64,000 bases of DNA from Streptomyces sp. Edi4 (GCF_040253615.1 NZ_JBEJGY010000004.1:4960001-5024000), one strand, 5' to 3'. Counted from the stretch's first letter, positions 10,534-18,964 are shown. Made by a program: numbers and translations. The notes: generated by a model not told the origin, from the letters alone.

Positions 10534-10553
10534 CGCGATCCGGCGGGATCGCG
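10534..10553. promoter_or_regulatory. Perfect 8-bp inverted repeat upstream of the PIG-L gene
   Basis: CGCGATCC-GGCG-GGATCGCG lies 33 bases upstream of the PIG-L start. It could be an operator or a leader hairpin. No T-run follows it. Confidence 0.35.
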
Positions 10554-10721
10554 CGCCCAGTGAGACGGGGGAGCGGGGGACGGGGTTGCTCGCTAGGGGT
10601 AGCGGGGAAGCGATACGGTGGAGATCACCGAGGTGTGCTGACCGGTGGGCTGGTTCGCGGGGTAGTGGCGGGGTGCGGATGCGGCGGGTGGCGGTGTTCG
10701 CCGTCCCGCCCGAGGAGCGGA

Positions 10722-10745
10722 GCCCACGCCTGCGGCGGCGTGGGC
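10722..10745 (-). terminator. Terminator-like hairpin after the Rpn-type gene
   Basis: GCCCACGCC and GGCGTGGGC form a 9-base-pair stem that begins 23 bases downstream of the minus-strand stop at 10768. Confidence 0.55.
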
Positions 10746-10767
10746 CCACCTCCCTGCCAGGCCGGGG

Positions 10768-11676
10768 CTACTCCTCCCTGAAGACATCTTCAGCCGTCGG
10801 GGCCGTGACGGCGCGCCGGAGCCAGCGCCCCAGGACCTCGGGATCACCACACTCGGTGATGCGTTCACGGGCTTCCTCGGGGACGTCGATTCCACGCTCG
10901 GCCAGGACCGTCAGGACGTCCTCGGCAGCCCGCCGCGTCTCGCCCTCGGCCCGGCCCTCGACCCGGCCCTCGACCCGGGCTTCGTCACGGATTTCCTCGA
11001 CGAGGGGCGACTTGTAGAAAGAAAGGTCCACGGCCACTAGTTTCCTCCATAGCGCTGCGGCGGGCAGCTTGCCCAGGCCCTGTGAGATGAATTCGATGAC
11101 GGGATTCTTGACGGCGTCCGGCGTGTCCACCAGAGCGGTCGTCACTGCTTTGAGTACGGCGCCGATGTCCGGGTTCTTGCCGTGCGTGATCGTGGCCAGA
11201 GTGGCCAGGGCGAGATCTTTGCGGACTTCCGAGGGGTCGGTCATCAACGGCATGTTGTGCGGGCCCGCGACCAGTGGGCGCAGGGTGAGCAGAGGCCACT
11301 GGGGAGGGCCGAAGCTGACCGGTCGGTCTGCCCATTCGGCGGTGGCACGGTCCTGGCAGACGACCAGCAGCATCGGCTGCACTTGGTACTTCGTGAGCAG
11401 ATACGAGGCGTAGTACGCCCAGCTCGCGGGCTTGGCCGGGTCCTTCTTGCCCTGGGCCTCGACGGCGAGAAGAAGCGGCTCGTCGTCCGCCATCTCCAGC
11501 CGCACCAGCGTGTCGACCCGGCGTTCGAGGGGACTGGTCTCGGTGAGGTCATTGGGCAGGACAGTGATCGAAGTGGGCGGTTTGAAGCCGACGCCGAGTA
11601 CTTCCGAGACCCGGGAGAAGAGCTCCGGATACTCCTGGAAGACGCGATGCGTCGCCTCGTGGGGCGAGCTGACCAT
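10768..11676 (-). CDS. Rpn / PD-(D/E)XK nuclease-like protein
   Basis: The product has 302 residues. The N-terminal half has an RVDTLVRLE (D55) and LLLAVEAQGKKD (E73, Q75) arrangement that matches the D...ExQ core of PD-(D/E)XK nucleases of the Rpn or PDDEXK-transposase type. The C-terminal half has a helical region with EGR repeats (RVEGRVEGRAEGE) also typical of that family. These proteins are widespread in Streptomyces, often in multiple copies; DNA cleavage is inferred by family only. Its neighbours do not suggest a pathway. Confidence 0.6.
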   Translation of the reverse strand: MVSSPHEATHRVFQEYPELFSRVSEVLGVGFKPPTSITVLPNDLTETSPLERRVDTLVRLEMADDEPLLLAVEAQGKKDPAKPASWAYYASYLLTKYQVQPMLLVVCQDRATAEWADRPVSFGPPQWPLLTLRPLVAGPHNMPLMTDPSEVRKDLALATLATITHGKNPDIGAVLKAVTTALVDTPDAVKNPVIEFISQGLGKLPAAALWRKLVAVDLSFYKSPLVEEIRDEARVEGRVEGRAEGETRRAAEDVLTVLAERGIDVPEEARERITECGDPEVLGRWLRRAVTAPTAEDVFREE

Positions 11677-11712
11677 GTGGTTCCTTGCCGGTCGTTGTTC
11701 GTGAGTGGGTCG

Positions 11713-11993
11713 TCAGGAGGATGCGGGCGACGGAGCCCGGCAGCCGCGGCAGCGGCCCGGCGCGGGAGAACGGAAGGCCCGGTCGCAGCCCTCGCAGGTC
11801 TGGAGCGGATGCCGTACGTCCAGGGCCGGCGCGGGCGCGCGGACCGGCGGCGGAGGCGGCAGCAGGGCAGTGAGGCGGGTGGTGTGCCGGGTGTTGTCGT
11901 GGATGACGCCCGCGACGCGCCGCCGGTGGGGGTGGTTTTTACCCGCGGTACGGGACTGGGAGCGCGGGGGGCGCTAGGGTTCTGCACGTCCAT
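11713..11993 (-). pseudogene. Remnant of an HTH / zinc-ribbon protein with internal deletion
   Basis: One minus frame (no start codon, open from 11973) reads VIHDNTRHTTRLTALLPPPPPVRAP and ends in a zinc-ribbon-like tail, LQTCEGCDRAF...GRCRGCR. From memory, a common Streptomyces HTH protein has the first motif near its N-terminus and the second at its C-terminus, about 200 residues apart. Here they are fused, which suggests deletion of the middle. A plausible start (MDVQNPSAPRAPSP, ATG at 11993 after an AAGAAGGA site) lies in another frame. No intact product is expected. Confidence 0.5.
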
Positions 11994-12141
11994 CGGGAAG
12001 GTCCTTCTTCCTCGGTGGTCAGGCCCTCGCTTTGGGATGCCAGTCCCGGCGGGGGCCGTCGCATGTCTGGGGTCACCTTCAGCGGTGACGCGCTGAGCGT
12101 AGGGCTGTCAACTGGGCCCAAATCCACCGGAGTTGGCGATG

Positions 12142-12155
12142 CTCACTCGCGTGAG
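12142..12155. promoter_or_regulatory. Small inverted repeat CTCAC-TCGC-GTGAG
   Basis: This short dyad lies between the HTH remnant and the HATPase gene, 80 bases past the HATPase stop. A nearby TTCTTTTAAAGAA palindrome (12232-12244) overlaps the HATPase 3' end. Operator or weak terminator roles are both possible. Confidence 0.25.
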
Positions 12156-12234
12156 TGAGTTTGCGCGGTAGGTGGACGGATGTGCGGGAGGGAGGGGTGG
12201 GGCTTGGTGGGGTTCTCTCTCTCCAGCGGTTCTT

Positions 12235-12732
12235 TTAAAGAAGAGCGTCGGCCGAACCGGAGCACGGGCCGCCGTGCCCCGGTCCCGGTCCCGCCGGTGA
12301 GCGTGCCGGGAGCAGGTCCAGTTCGGCCCAGACGGTTTTTCGGGGTACGGGGCCGAGGCTGACGCCCCAGCGGTCGGCGAACGCGTCCACGAGGACCAGG
12401 CCGCGCCCCGATTCGGCGTCCGGGGACGGGGGCCGGCGCCGGGGAAGGGTGTCCCCGCGCGCGTCCGTCACTTCGACGCGGAGCACGTCGGCGGTGGCCA
12501 GGAGGGCGAGCTGGAAGTTCCGCCCCGTGAGTCGGCCGTGCGTGGCGGCGTTCGCGGCGAGTTCGGCGACGAGGTGTTCGGCGGTGCGGATGGTGCCGGG
12601 TGCCAGGCGCCAGTCCCGCAGCCACGAGACGGCGAGGATGCGGGCGAGGCGGGCGCCGCGTGGCGTGGCGGACAGCAGAACGCTGAAGTGCCGGGCGGGG
12701 GCGGTGAGTTGGGTGCGGTTTTCCTGGTTCAC
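12235..12732 (-). CDS. RsbW-like ATP-binding protein (anti-sigma HATPase family)
   Basis: The product has 165 residues. The GHKL fold is seen in the N box (EHLVAELAANAATHG), the G1 region (VEVTDARGD) and the G2 region (SGRGLVLVDAFADRWGV). These small ATPases resemble RsbW/SpoIIAB anti-sigma factors but often lack the dimer kinase role. It is divergently placed from the XRE-DUF5753 gene followed by DUF397 genes, the three-part arrangement (abaA/whiJ-type) that is repeated many times in Streptomyces genomes and linked to development and antibiotic control. The partner is unknown. Confidence 0.75.
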   Translation of the reverse strand: MNQENRTQLTAPARHFSVLLSATPRGARLARILAVSWLRDWRLAPGTIRTAEHLVAELAANAATHGRLTGRNFQLALLATADVLRVEVTDARGDTLPRRRPPSPDAESGRGLVLVDAFADRWGVSLGPVPRKTVWAELDLLPARSPAGPGPGHGGPCSGSADALL

Positions 12733-12887
12733 GCGACTGAGCGTGGTGCCACGTGCGTACCGTGGCCAGTGACTCAGCAGGTCCGTATGGTCACTGTCCG
12801 GAGTTTGTCCGGCGTTGTCCTGGCTGTCGGCACGGGCCGCACGGGTAAGGGGCGTGGCGACCAGGGCGTGCGGCGGAGGGGTGCGAG

Positions 12888-13766
12888 ATGGAGTACGAGG
12901 GTGGCGCTGAGGGCCGGCTCAAGGGCGAGGCGGACGAGCCGGGCTGGGAGGTGGATCCGGACGACGACTGGGGCGTGGCGGTCGTCGCGACGGTGGGGCG
13001 GCAGCTGAGGCTGCGCCGCGAGGCGAAGGGGATGCGGGCCGCCGAGTTCGGGGTGGCGGTGGGGTACGGCGAGGACATGGTCTACAAGGTCGAGGGCGGC
13101 AAACGGATCCCCCAGCCCGAGTACCTGGACAAGGCGGACGAGGTGCTGGGGGCGGGCGGGCTCATCTCGGCGATGAAGGAGGACGTGGCGAAGGTTCGGT
13201 ACCCGAAGAAGGTGCGGGAGCTGAAGAAGCTGGAGGCCCAGGCGATCGAGATCGGCGTCTACGAGTGCAACATCATCGCGGGGCTGTTGCAGACGCCGGA
13301 GCACGCCCGGGCCGTGATCGGAGCAGCGCAGCCGCCGTATTCCCCGGACGATGTGGAGCGGATGGTGGCCGCACGCCTGTCCCGGCAGGCGGTCTTCGAG
13401 CGGGATCCGGCTCCCTCGATCCACTTTGTGCTGGAAGAGGCCCCACTGCGCCGACAGGTTGGGGGCACAATGGTGTGGGCACCGCAGCTCCAACGGCTGC
13501 TGGAGGTAGGGAAGTTGCGCAACGTCACGCTTCAGGTCATGCCGACGAACACCGAGGCGCATCCAGGCTTGGACGGCAGGATCGAGCTGCTGAAGTTCCG
13601 GGACGGGACGGCGGTGGGACGCTCTGACGGGGCGTTTAACGGGCGGCCGATCGCCGATCCGAAGCAGCTTCGCATCCTTGAGCTGCGGTATGGCACCCTC
13701 CGGGCGCAGGCTCTCCCACCGAGGGAGTCCCTTGCCTTTATTGAGAAACTGCTGGGAGAGACATGA
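12888..13766 (+). CDS. XRE-family regulator with DUF5753 domain
   Basis: The product has 292 residues. A helix-turn-helix spans about residues 28-90 (GRQLRLRREAKGMRAAEFGVAVGYGEDMVYKVE split over two helices), followed by a DUF5753 domain (FVLEEAPLRRQVGG; LEVGKLRNVTLQVMP). The ATG is preceded by GGAGGGG. The stop overlaps the ATG of the first DUF397 gene (ATGA), so the two are translationally coupled. These regulators pair with DUF397 proteins (WhiJ, Scr1/Scr2 type) that modulate their DNA binding. Confidence 0.85.
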   Translation: MEYEGGAEGRLKGEADEPGWEVDPDDDWGVAVVATVGRQLRLRREAKGMRAAEFGVAVGYGEDMVYKVEGGKRIPQPEYLDKADEVLGAGGLISAMKEDVAKVRYPKKVRELKKLEAQAIEIGVYECNIIAGLLQTPEHARAVIGAAQPPYSPDDVERMVAARLSRQAVFERDPAPSIHFVLEEAPLRRQVGGTMVWAPQLQRLLEVGKLRNVTLQVMPTNTEAHPGLDGRIELLKFRDGTAVGRSDGAFNGRPIADPKQLRILELRYGTLRAQALPPRESLAFIEKLLGET

Positions 13767-13969
13767 TCCGCAAGGTTTCCACCGGGGACACCTCCGGTCT
13801 GACGTGGTTCAAGAGCAGCTATAGCGGCGGCACCGATGGCGAGTCCTGTGTCGAGGTGGCTACAGCCCCCGGCGCGGTCCGCGTGCGCGACTCCAAGGCC
13901 CTCGGCGGCCCCCAGCTCGTGCTGACGCCGGACGCGTGGGCGGGCTTCGTGGCGTACGCCTCGGCGTAG
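13763..13969 (+). CDS. DUF397 protein, copy 1
   Basis: The product has 68 residues. It has the family core TWFKSSYSGG, CVEVATAPGAVRVRDSK and WAGFVAYASA. DUF397 proteins (BldB-related context, Scr2) act as small partners of XRE-DUF5753 regulators. It overlaps the regulator stop by 4 bases, which makes it the most likely direct partner. Confidence 0.85.
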   Translation: MIRKVSTGDTSGLTWFKSSYSGGTDGESCVEVATAPGAVRVRDSKALGGPQLVLTPDAWAGFVAYASA

Positions 13970-14033
13970 AAGTCCGGAAGACGGCGCCCGGCCGCCACGG
14001 TATCGAGCACCTGCTGGGAGGCATGGGAGAGAC

Positions 14034-14244
14034 ATGATCCGCGAGGTCTCTGCCGGAGACCCTTCCGAGCTGACGTGGTTCAAGAGCAGCTACAGCAGCA
14101 GCGGCGTCGGCAACGATTGCACCGAAGTCGCCGCCGCCCCCGGGCACCGTCCACGTCCGGGATTCCAAGCGCGCAACGGGGCCGCGACTCGCGCTGACGC
14201 CCGGGGCCTGGACGGACTTCGTGGCGTACGCGTCGGGTCGCTGA
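14034..14244 (+). pseudogene. DUF397 protein, copy 2, frame-broken
   Basis: The start MIREVSAGDPSELTWFKSSYSSSG and NDCTEVAAAPG are normal. One extra base in the CCCCCGGG run near 14148-14155 shifts the frame. The other frame continues the family pattern (TVHVRDSKRATGPRLALTPG, then FVAYASGR) and stops at 14244. A single-base insertion has inactivated it, unless it is a sequencing error. Confidence 0.7.
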
Positions 14245-14455
14245 CCTCCCAACTACTGGCGCCCCGCGCCCGGTTGAAGCCGGGTGCGGGGTGTTGGCGT
14301 ATGGGTCCGGAAGAGGGCGTCCGGTCGGGGCCAACGGTCGGACGGTCTGCGGTTCGGGCGGCGCCGCATCCTTGGGCCCCGTTGCGGGCATCATCCGGGT
14401 GCGAGCCCTTACGTCGCGTGCCCGCTGCCCTTGTCGAGCGACTGCTGGGGGAATC

Positions 14456-14665
14456 ATGATCCGCAACACCAGGGCCGAGGGTGCCTCCGGCCCGGCGTGG
14501 TTCAAGAGCAGCTACAGCGACAGCAGCAACAGCAATGAATGCCTCGAGGTCGCGATCGCCCCCGGCGTCGTCCGCGTCCGGGACTCCAAGAACGCGGACG
14601 GTCCCCAGCTTGGGGTCGCCCGGGAGGCGTGGGCGGGCTTCGTGGCGTACGCGGCGGGTGGCTGA
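14456..14665 (+). CDS. DUF397 protein, copy 3
   Basis: The product has 69 residues, with the family pattern AWFKSSYSDSS, CLEVAIAPGVVRVRDSK and WAGFVAYAAGG. A plausible start ATG at 14456 follows GGGGGAA. Family copies 2-4 are separated by about 60-210 bases that contain only degraded sequence resembling the ends of the same genes. Confidence 0.8.
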   Translation: MIRNTRAEGASGPAWFKSSYSDSSNSNECLEVAIAPGVVRVRDSKNADGPQLGVAREAWAGFVAYAAGG

Positions 14666-14718
14666 CGCAAGATCTCACGCCCGCATCGGTGCACCGCCTT
14701 CCAGCTCCTGGAGAAAGC

Positions 14719-14928
14719 GTGATCCGCAACACCTCGGCCGGGTATGCCTCCGGCCTGACGTGGTTCAAGAGCAGCTACAGCAGCAGCGGTGACGGCAATG
14801 ACTGCGTCGAGGTCGCCGTCGCCCCTGGCGTCGTCCGCGTCCGGGACTCGAAGGCCACTGATCGCCCCCACCTCGCGCTGGCGCCGGACGCCTGGGTGGA
14901 CTTCGTGGCGTACGCCTCGGCGAGCTGA
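14719..14928 (+). CDS. DUF397 protein, copy 4
   Basis: The product has 69 residues from a GTG start preceded by GGAGAAA. It has TWFKSSYSSSG, CVEVAVAPGVVRVRDSK and WVDFVAYASAS. It is closest in the Ser-rich loop to the broken copy 2, which suggests tandem duplication within the array. Confidence 0.8.
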   Translation: MIRNTSAGYASGLTWFKSSYSSSGDGNDCVEVAVAPGVVRVRDSKATDRPHLALAPDAWVDFVAYASAS

Positions 14929-15468
14929 CCGGGGGCGGCGGGGGTGCGTCGCGCGCTGGCGCCGGGTGTCCCGGTGGGGCCGCGTGGCTGACGTACGCGT
15001 CGACGTAACGCCCGGAAGATCTCGGCCCCGCCGAGGACCCAGCGTGCCGAATGCGTGAGCGCATGTGACGTGGGGTACGCTTCCCGGCTGCGATTGGCCA
15101 GGTGCTGTCCTGGTATGGCAGACTGTCGGGGTTGCTCGGTTGAGTGCCGATGCTGCGCGTCTCCCGCCGGGAGGACCGGAAGCGAGTCCCACAGTACTCG
15201 TCGCCCCACGCTTCTCTGGATCAGAGGGGCAGGGGCGGACGTACGGGAATCTTCCGGGAAGTGTCAGCGGGGCTCCGGCCAGGCGTCCGGTGGGTGTTCT
15301 GCCCCCGCTTGCGAGGTCCTGTGGCCCGCATCCCCTTGGTTGGGAAATTCCGTATGGGATTTCTGCGTAGAGGGAGTGCGACACGCCCGACCGCGTGGGT
15401 CGGAGACGGAAAGACAACAGAACCCCCGGGTTCCAGAGCGTTACGAGACAAAGGACTACTAGGTAGCC
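14929..15468. other. Region before the S10 operon
   Basis: There is no convincing gene. The first half is GC-rich, with short remnants like those around the DUF397 genes. The second half must hold the rpsJ promoter and leader, including the conserved leader element. I could not fix a promoter: candidate -10 boxes (TACGCT at 15076, TAGAGG at 15368) lack a good -35 at 17-18 bases. Confidence 0.4.
15378..15404 (+). promoter_or_regulatory. Ribosomal leader element, copy 2 (before rpsJ)
   Basis: This is the same block as before rpsL: CGACAC, one variable base, then the CCGACC/GGTCGG stem-loop and AGACG, with one mismatch over 27 bases. It ends about 64 bases before the rpsJ start. Two unrelated operon leaders sharing such a block points to a common regulator or shared RNA function. 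Confidence 0.55.
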
Positions 15469-15777
15469 ATGGCGGGACAGAAGATCCGCATCCGGCTCAA
15501 GGCCTACGACCACGAGGTCATCGACTCCTCGGCGAAGAAGATCGTCGAGACGGTGACGCGCACTGGTGCGTCGGTCGCGGGCCCGGTGCCGCTGCCCACT
15601 GAGAAGAACGTGTACTGCGTCATCAAGTCGCCGCACAAGTACAAGGACTCTCGCGAGCACTTCGAGATGCGCACCCACAAGCGCCTCATCGACATTCTCG
15701 ACCCCACGCCGAAGACGGTTGACTCGCTGATGCGCCTCGACCTCCCGGCCGGTGTCGACATCGAGATCAAGCTCTGA
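15469..15777 (+). CDS. rpsJ: 30S ribosomal protein S10
   Basis: The product has 102 residues, the standard length (MAGQKIRIRLKAYDHEVIDSSAKKIVETVTRTGASVAGPVPLPTE). It is a 30S head protein, and in other bacteria a NusE partner in antitermination. First gene of the S10 operon; rplC follows after 14 bases. Confidence 0.97.
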   Translation: MAGQKIRIRLKAYDHEVIDSSAKKIVETVTRTGASVAGPVPLPTEKNVYCVIKSPHKYKDSREHFEMRTHKRLIDILDPTPKTVDSLMRLDLPAGVDIEIKL

Positions 15778-15791
15778 AGGGACGGGCCGAG

Positions 15792-16436
15792 ATGAGCAAG
15801 AACATCAAGGGCGTCCTGGGCGAGAAGCTCGGCATGACCCAGGTCTGGGACGAGAACAACCGGGTTGTCCCGGTCACCGTCATCAAGGCCGGGCCGTGTG
15901 TCGTGACGCAGGTCCGCACGAACGACGTCGACGGCTACGAGTCGGTCCAGATCGCCTTCGGCGAGATCGACCCGCGCAAGGTGAACAAGCCCCTCAAGGG
16001 TCACTTCGCCAAGGCCGACGTGACCCCGCGCCGCCACCTGGTGGAGCTCCGCACCCCTGACGCCAGCGAGTACACGCTGGGCCAGGAGATCACTGCCGAG
16101 GTGTTCGAGTCCGGCGTCAAGGTCGACGTCACGGGCAAGAGCAAGGGCAAGGGCTTCGCCGGTGTCATGAAGCGTCACAACTTCAAGGGCCTCGGCGCCG
16201 GTCACGGCGTCCAGCGCAAGCACCGCTCGCCCGGTTCCATCGGTGGCTGCGCCACCCCTGGCCGCGTGTTCAAGGGCGTCCGCATGGCGGGCCGCATGGG
16301 CAACGAGCGTGTCACCACCCAGAACCTGACCATCCACGCGGTTGACGCGGAGAAGGGTCTGCTCCTCATCAAGGGCGCGGTCCCCGGTCCGAACGGCGGC
16401 CTCGTCCTGGTCCGTACCGCGGCCAAGGGGGCTTGA
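15792..16436 (+). CDS. rplC: 50S ribosomal protein L3
   Basis: The product has 214 residues. The central loop (GHGVQRKHRSPGSIGGCATPG) reaches toward the peptidyl transferase centre, and changes there can alter sensitivity to pleuromutilin-type drugs. It binds domain VI of 23S rRNA early in assembly. Four bases separate it from rplD. Confidence 0.97.
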   Translation: MSKNIKGVLGEKLGMTQVWDENNRVVPVTVIKAGPCVVTQVRTNDVDGYESVQIAFGEIDPRKVNKPLKGHFAKADVTPRRHLVELRTPDASEYTLGQEITAEVFESGVKVDVTGKSKGKGFAGVMKRHNFKGLGAGHGVQRKHRSPGSIGGCATPGRVFKGVRMAGRMGNERVTTQNLTIHAVDAEKGLLLIKGAVPGPNGGLVLVRTAAKGA

Positions 16437-16440
16437 GGTA

Positions 16441-17091
16441 ATGAGCACCATTGACATCCTTTCGCCGGCAGGCGACAAGGCCGGTACCGTCGAGCTCCCC
16501 GCGGAGATCTTCGACGCGAAGACCAGCGTTCCGCTGATCCACCAGGTCGTCGTCGCACAGCTGGCAGCTGCCCGTCAGGGCACGCACAAGACCAAGACCC
16601 GCGGCGAAGTCCGTGGTGGTGGCCGCAAGCCGTACCGCCAGAAGGGCACCGGCCGCGCGCGCCAGGGTTCGACCCGTGCGCCGCAGTTCGCCGGCGGTGG
16701 CGTCGTCCACGGCCCTCAGCCGCGTGACTACTCGCAGCGCACCCCGAAGAAGATGAAGGCCGCCGCCCTGCGCGGTGCCCTCTCCGACCGGGCGCGCCAC
16801 TCCCGCATCCACGTCGTCACCGGCGTGGTCGAGGGCACGGCTTCCACCAAGGCCGCCAAGACGCTGTTCGGCAAGATCTCGGAGCGCGCCAACCTGCTCC
16901 TGGTCGTCGAGCGCGCCGACGAGGCCGCGTGGCTGTCCGCCCGCAACCTGCCCCAGGTCCACATCCTGGAGCCGGGCCAGCTGAACACGTACGACGTGAT
17001 CGTCTCCGACGACGTGGTCTTCACCCAGGCCGCTTTCGAGTCCTTCGTGTCTGGCCCCAAGGCCGATGACAACGAGGGGAGCGAGGCCTGA
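16441..17091 (+). CDS. rplD: 50S ribosomal protein L4
   Basis: The product has 216 residues (MSTIDILSPAGDKAGTVELP). The loop with KTRGEVRGGGRKPYRQKGTG protrudes into the peptide exit tunnel; macrolide effects map there. In E. coli L4 represses the S10 operon. The stop overlaps the rplW start by one base (TGATG). Confidence 0.97.
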   Translation: MSTIDILSPAGDKAGTVELPAEIFDAKTSVPLIHQVVVAQLAAARQGTHKTKTRGEVRGGGRKPYRQKGTGRARQGSTRAPQFAGGGVVHGPQPRDYSQRTPKKMKAAALRGALSDRARHSRIHVVTGVVEGTASTKAAKTLFGKISERANLLLVVERADEAAWLSARNLPQVHILEPGQLNTYDVIVSDDVVFTQAAFESFVSGPKADDNEGSEA

Positions 17092-17405
17092 TGGCCGAGA
17101 TCACCAGCAAGACCTTCACGGACCCGCGCGACATTCTTGTCAAGCCGGTTGTGTCCGAGAAGAGCTACGCGCTGCTCGACGAGAACAAGTACACGTTCAT
17201 CGTGAAGCCGGGTTCCAACAAGACCCAGATCAAGCAGGCCGTGGAAGCGGTCTTCTCGGTCAAGGTCACCGGGGTCAACACGATCAACCGCCAGGGCAAG
17301 CGCAAGCGCACGAAGACCGGTTTCGGCAAGCGCGCCGACACCAAGCGCGCCATCGTGACCCTTGCTGAGGGCGACCGTATCGACATCTTCGGCCAGGCCT
17401 CCTAA
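17091..17405 (+). CDS. rplW: 50S ribosomal protein L23
   Basis: The product has 104 residues (DPRDILVKPVVSEKSYALLDENKYTF). L23 sits at the tunnel exit and docks trigger factor and the signal recognition particle. It is coupled to rplD by a one-base overlap, and 39 bases precede rplB. Confidence 0.97.
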   Translation: MAEITSKTFTDPRDILVKPVVSEKSYALLDENKYTFIVKPGSNKTQIKQAVEAVFSVKVTGVNTINRQGKRKRTKTGFGKRADTKRAIVTLAEGDRIDIFGQAS

Positions 17406-17444
17406 CGGAGCGCCCTGGTCCGAATATCGGACGAGGACTGAGAA

Positions 17445-18281
17445 ATGGGTATCCGCAAGTACAAGCCGACGACTCCGGGCCGTCGTGGCTCCAGCGTCGC
17501 CGACTTCGTCGAGATCACGCGGTCCACGCCGGAGAAGTCGCTGGTCCGCCCCCTGCACAGCAAGGGCGGCCGTAACAACACCGGTCGTGTGACCGTCCGA
17601 CACCAGGGCGGTGGCCACAAGCGCGCCTACCGCGTGATCGACTTCCGTCGTCACGACAAGGACGGCGTGCCGGCCAAGGTCGCTCACATCGAGTACGACC
17701 CGAACCGCACCGCGCGCATCGCGCTCCTGCACTACGCGGACGGCGAGAAGCGCTACATCATCGCGCCCCGTGGCCTGAGCCAGGGTGACCGCATTGAGAA
17801 CGGCCCCGGGGCCGACATCAAGCCGGGCAACAACCTGGCGCTGCGCAACATCCCGGTCGGTACGACCATCCACGCCATCGAGCTGCGTCCCGGTGGCGGT
17901 GCGAAGTTCGCCCGCTCCGCGGGTGCTTCGGTGCAGCTGCTGGCGAAGGAGGGCACGATGGCCCACCTTCGTATGCCGTCCGGCGAAATTCGCCTGGTCG
18001 ACGCCCGCTGCCGCGCCACCATCGGCGAGGTCGGCAACGCCGAGCAGTCGAACATCAACTGGGGCAAGGCCGGCCGCATGCGCTGGAAGGGCGTCCGCCC
18101 GACCGTCCGCGGTGTCGCGATGAACCCGGTTGACCACCCGCACGGTGGTGGTGAGGGCAAGACCAGTGGTGGTCGCCACCCGGTCTCCCCGTGGGGTCAG
18201 AAGGAGGGTCGTACTCGCTCGCCGAAGAAGGCATCGAGCAAGTACATCGTCCGCCGCCGCAAGACGAACAAGAAGCGCTAG
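17445..18281 (+). CDS. rplB: 50S ribosomal protein L2
   Basis: The product has 278 residues. The C-terminal segment NPVDHPHGGGEGK contains the conserved His of the peptidyl-transferase-proximal loop. It binds the core of 23S rRNA, and is needed for subunit joining. The C-terminus ends in the RSPKKASSKYIVRRRKTNKKR basic tail. Confidence 0.97.
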   Translation: MGIRKYKPTTPGRRGSSVADFVEITRSTPEKSLVRPLHSKGGRNNTGRVTVRHQGGGHKRAYRVIDFRRHDKDGVPAKVAHIEYDPNRTARIALLHYADGEKRYIIAPRGLSQGDRIENGPGADIKPGNNLALRNIPVGTTIHAIELRPGGGAKFARSAGASVQLLAKEGTMAHLRMPSGEIRLVDARCRATIGEVGNAEQSNINWGKAGRMRWKGVRPTVRGVAMNPVDHPHGGGEGKTSGGRHPVSPWGQKEGRTRSPKKASSKYIVRRRKTNKKR

Positions 18282-18293
18282 GAGCGGGTTTAG

Positions 18294-18575
18294 ATGCCGC
18301 GCAGTCTCAAGAAGGGACCCTTCGTCGACGGACACCTCATCAAGAAGGTGGACGCTCAGAACGAAGCTGGTACCAAGAACGTCATCAAGACCTGGTCCCG
18401 TCGCTCGATGATCATCCCGGCCATGCTCGGCCACACGATCGCGGTGCACAACGGCAAGACCCACGTCCCGGTGTTTGTCTCCGAGTCGATGGTCGGCCAC
18501 AAGCTCGGTGAGTTCTCGCCGACTCGCACCTTCCGCGGCCACGTCAAGGACGACCGGAAGTCGAAGCGCCGCTAA
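18294..18575 (+). CDS. rpsS: 30S ribosomal protein S19
   Basis: The product has 93 residues (MPRSLKKGPFVDGHLIKKVD), the usual length. It forms the 30S head with S13 and contacts the A-site tRNA. It lies between rplB and rplV in standard order. Confidence 0.97.
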   Translation: MPRSLKKGPFVDGHLIKKVDAQNEAGTKNVIKTWSRRSMIIPAMLGHTIAVHNGKTHVPVFVSESMVGHKLGEFSPTRTFRGHVKDDRKSKRR

Positions 18576-18616
18576 CGCGGGGTGGAATGACCATGACAGA
18601 CACTGGAAGGACAACC

Positions 18617-18964
18617 ATGGAAGCCAGGGCCCAGGCGCGGTACATCCGCGTTACGCCCATGAAGGCCCGCCGAGTGGTGGACCTTATCCGTGGCATGGAT
18701 GCCACGGAGGCTCAGGCGGTCCTGCGTTTCGCCCCGCAGGCCGCGAGCGTGCCGGTAGGCAAGGTGCTTGACAGCGCCATTGCCAACGCCGCGCACAACT
18801 ACGACCACACGGACGCCTCTTCGCTGTTCATCAGCGAGGCGTTTGTGGACGAGGGCCCGACCCTGAAGCGGTTCCGTCCGCGTGCTCAGGGCCGTGCCTA
18901 CCGGATCCGTAAGCGGACCAGCCACATCACCGTGGTCGTCAGCAGCAAGGAAGGAACCCGGTAA
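18617..18964 (+). CDS. rplV: 50S ribosomal protein L22
   Basis: The product has 115 residues. I choose the ATG at 18617 (MEARAQARYIRV) because GGAAGGA lies at a good distance. An in-frame ATG at 18587 would add 10 residues (MTMTDTGRTT) but has a poor RBS. The beta-hairpin loop lines the exit tunnel opposite L4. Its stop overlaps the rpsC start by one base. Confidence 0.95.
   Translation: MEARAQARYIRVTPMKARRVVDLIRGMDATEAQAVLRFAPQAASVPVGKVLDSAIANAAHNYDHTDASSLFISEAFVDEGPTLKRFRPRAQGRAYRIRKRTSHITVVVSSKEGTR

Noticed and set aside
8438..11017. An 859-codon open frame on the plus strand across the PIG-L gene
   Set aside because: The composition is Gly/Arg/Pro/Val noise and it spans two well-supported minus-strand genes.
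15076..15373. A specific rpsJ promoter
   Set aside because: Several -10-like hexamers exist but none has a good -35 at 17-18 bases.
18587..18616. Upstream start for rplV
   Set aside because: The ATG at 18587 has no suitable Shine-Dalgarno, whereas the one at 18617 follows GGAAGGA and gives the common N-terminus.
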